Shown here: in pieces, positions 63,982 to 64,000 of the stretch
Layout: the number at the start of each line of letters is the position of its first letter
Position numbering within the stretch: position 1 is the first letter of the stretch
DNA from: JAVBUP01 sp031555175
GTDB taxonomy: Bacteria; Bacillota_I; Bacilli_A; Erysipelotrichales; Coprobacillaceae
Direction: 5' to 3'
DNA: 64,000 bases
Assembly (NCBI GenBank): GCA_031555175.1
Contig: JAVBUP010000016.1
Location: forward strand, 9,271-73,270
The notes under the pieces: generated by a model
What the model was told of the DNA's origin: nothing
What the model saw: the letters and a program-made list of their open reading frames with translations, nothing else
Database searches by the model: none
Program-made: the position numbers and the translations under genes

Positions 63982-64000
63982 TATAATCGAGGTGAACAGA
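63982..64000 (+). promoter_or_regulatory. Possible -10 and ribosome site of a plus-strand gene beyond the window
   Basis: On the plus strand TATAAT is followed by GAGGTGA at 63989-63995, which would suit a gene starting after 64000. The rest of 63837-63981 holds no gene I can see. Too little is visible for more. Confidence 0.35.

Overview
The window comes from a low-GC Gram-positive bacterium (Firmicutes) using the standard code: TGA is a real stop, for example at the ends of the genes at 15306 and 38601. Markers are PolC-type DNA polymerase, an alaS T-box, an L21 leader RNA, an RNase J2-like protein, L27 with a cleavable Prp leader, a SpoIVFA/SpoIVFB pair beside rplU, and an meso-diaminopimelate-like MurE. 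The strong AT bias and gene mix suggest a Bacilli-side lineage, perhaps Erysipelotrichia or a relative. That placement is inference, and no species can be named.

I count 61 protein genes. Sixty lie on the minus strand and one, a small HTH regulator at 38365, on the plus strand. The window is a chromosomal core with compact operons and short intergenic regions. Many intrinsic terminators overlap the stop codon they follow. I saw no tRNA, rRNA, CRISPR array, insertion sequence or prophage.

Read in the direction of transcription (right to left), the layout is as follows. (1) 64000-59137: mutS-mutL plus a small holin-like membrane protein. (2) 58984-53842: response regulator, histidine kinase and ABC-FtsX exporter. 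(3) 53768-47992: miaA, a Tim44-like membrane protein, then uppS-cdsA-dxr-rseP for lipid and isoprenoid synthesis and membrane proteolysis. (4) 47908-38623: polC, then rimP-nusA-ylxR-ylxQ-infB-rbfA for translation and transcription. (5) 38601-37672: a divergent HTH regulator and an unknown gene sharing an operator-like dyad. (6) 37619-28600: T-box-alaS-ireB-ruvX-DUF1292-mltG-yrrM-yrrN-yrrO-udk-greA, in the order I recall from Bacillus subtilis. (7) 28529-24525: nifZ-thiI, a phosphoesterase, a small membrane protein and a cupin. (8) 24462-19198: spoIVFA-spoIVFB, L21 leader-rplU-prp-rpmA, an ASCH protein, obg, a LysM protein and nadE. (9) 19121-11626: a class I glutamine amidotransferase, then ruvA-ruvB-rsmE-unknown-mtaB-murE/deoC, then rpsU. 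(10) 11586-1: an acetyltransferase, tex, a purine riboswitch with purine permease, guaB, an RNase J2-like gene, ftsK/spoIIIE, and a nucleoside ABC importer running off the left edge.

The left end is rich in purine metabolism: a guanine-type riboswitch with permease, IMP dehydrogenase, and a nucleoside-binding lipoprotein with its ATPase. The most unusual items are the in-frame murE-deoC fusion, whose junction is one adenine away from an ordinary ATGA overlap; the unrecognised gene in the ruvAB-rsmE-mtaB operon; the divergent HTH/unknown pair with a dyad on the -35 box; the His/Cys-rich tail on the DUF1292 protein; and the stand-alone LysM gene overlapping nadE. I did not find a clearly new multi-gene system.
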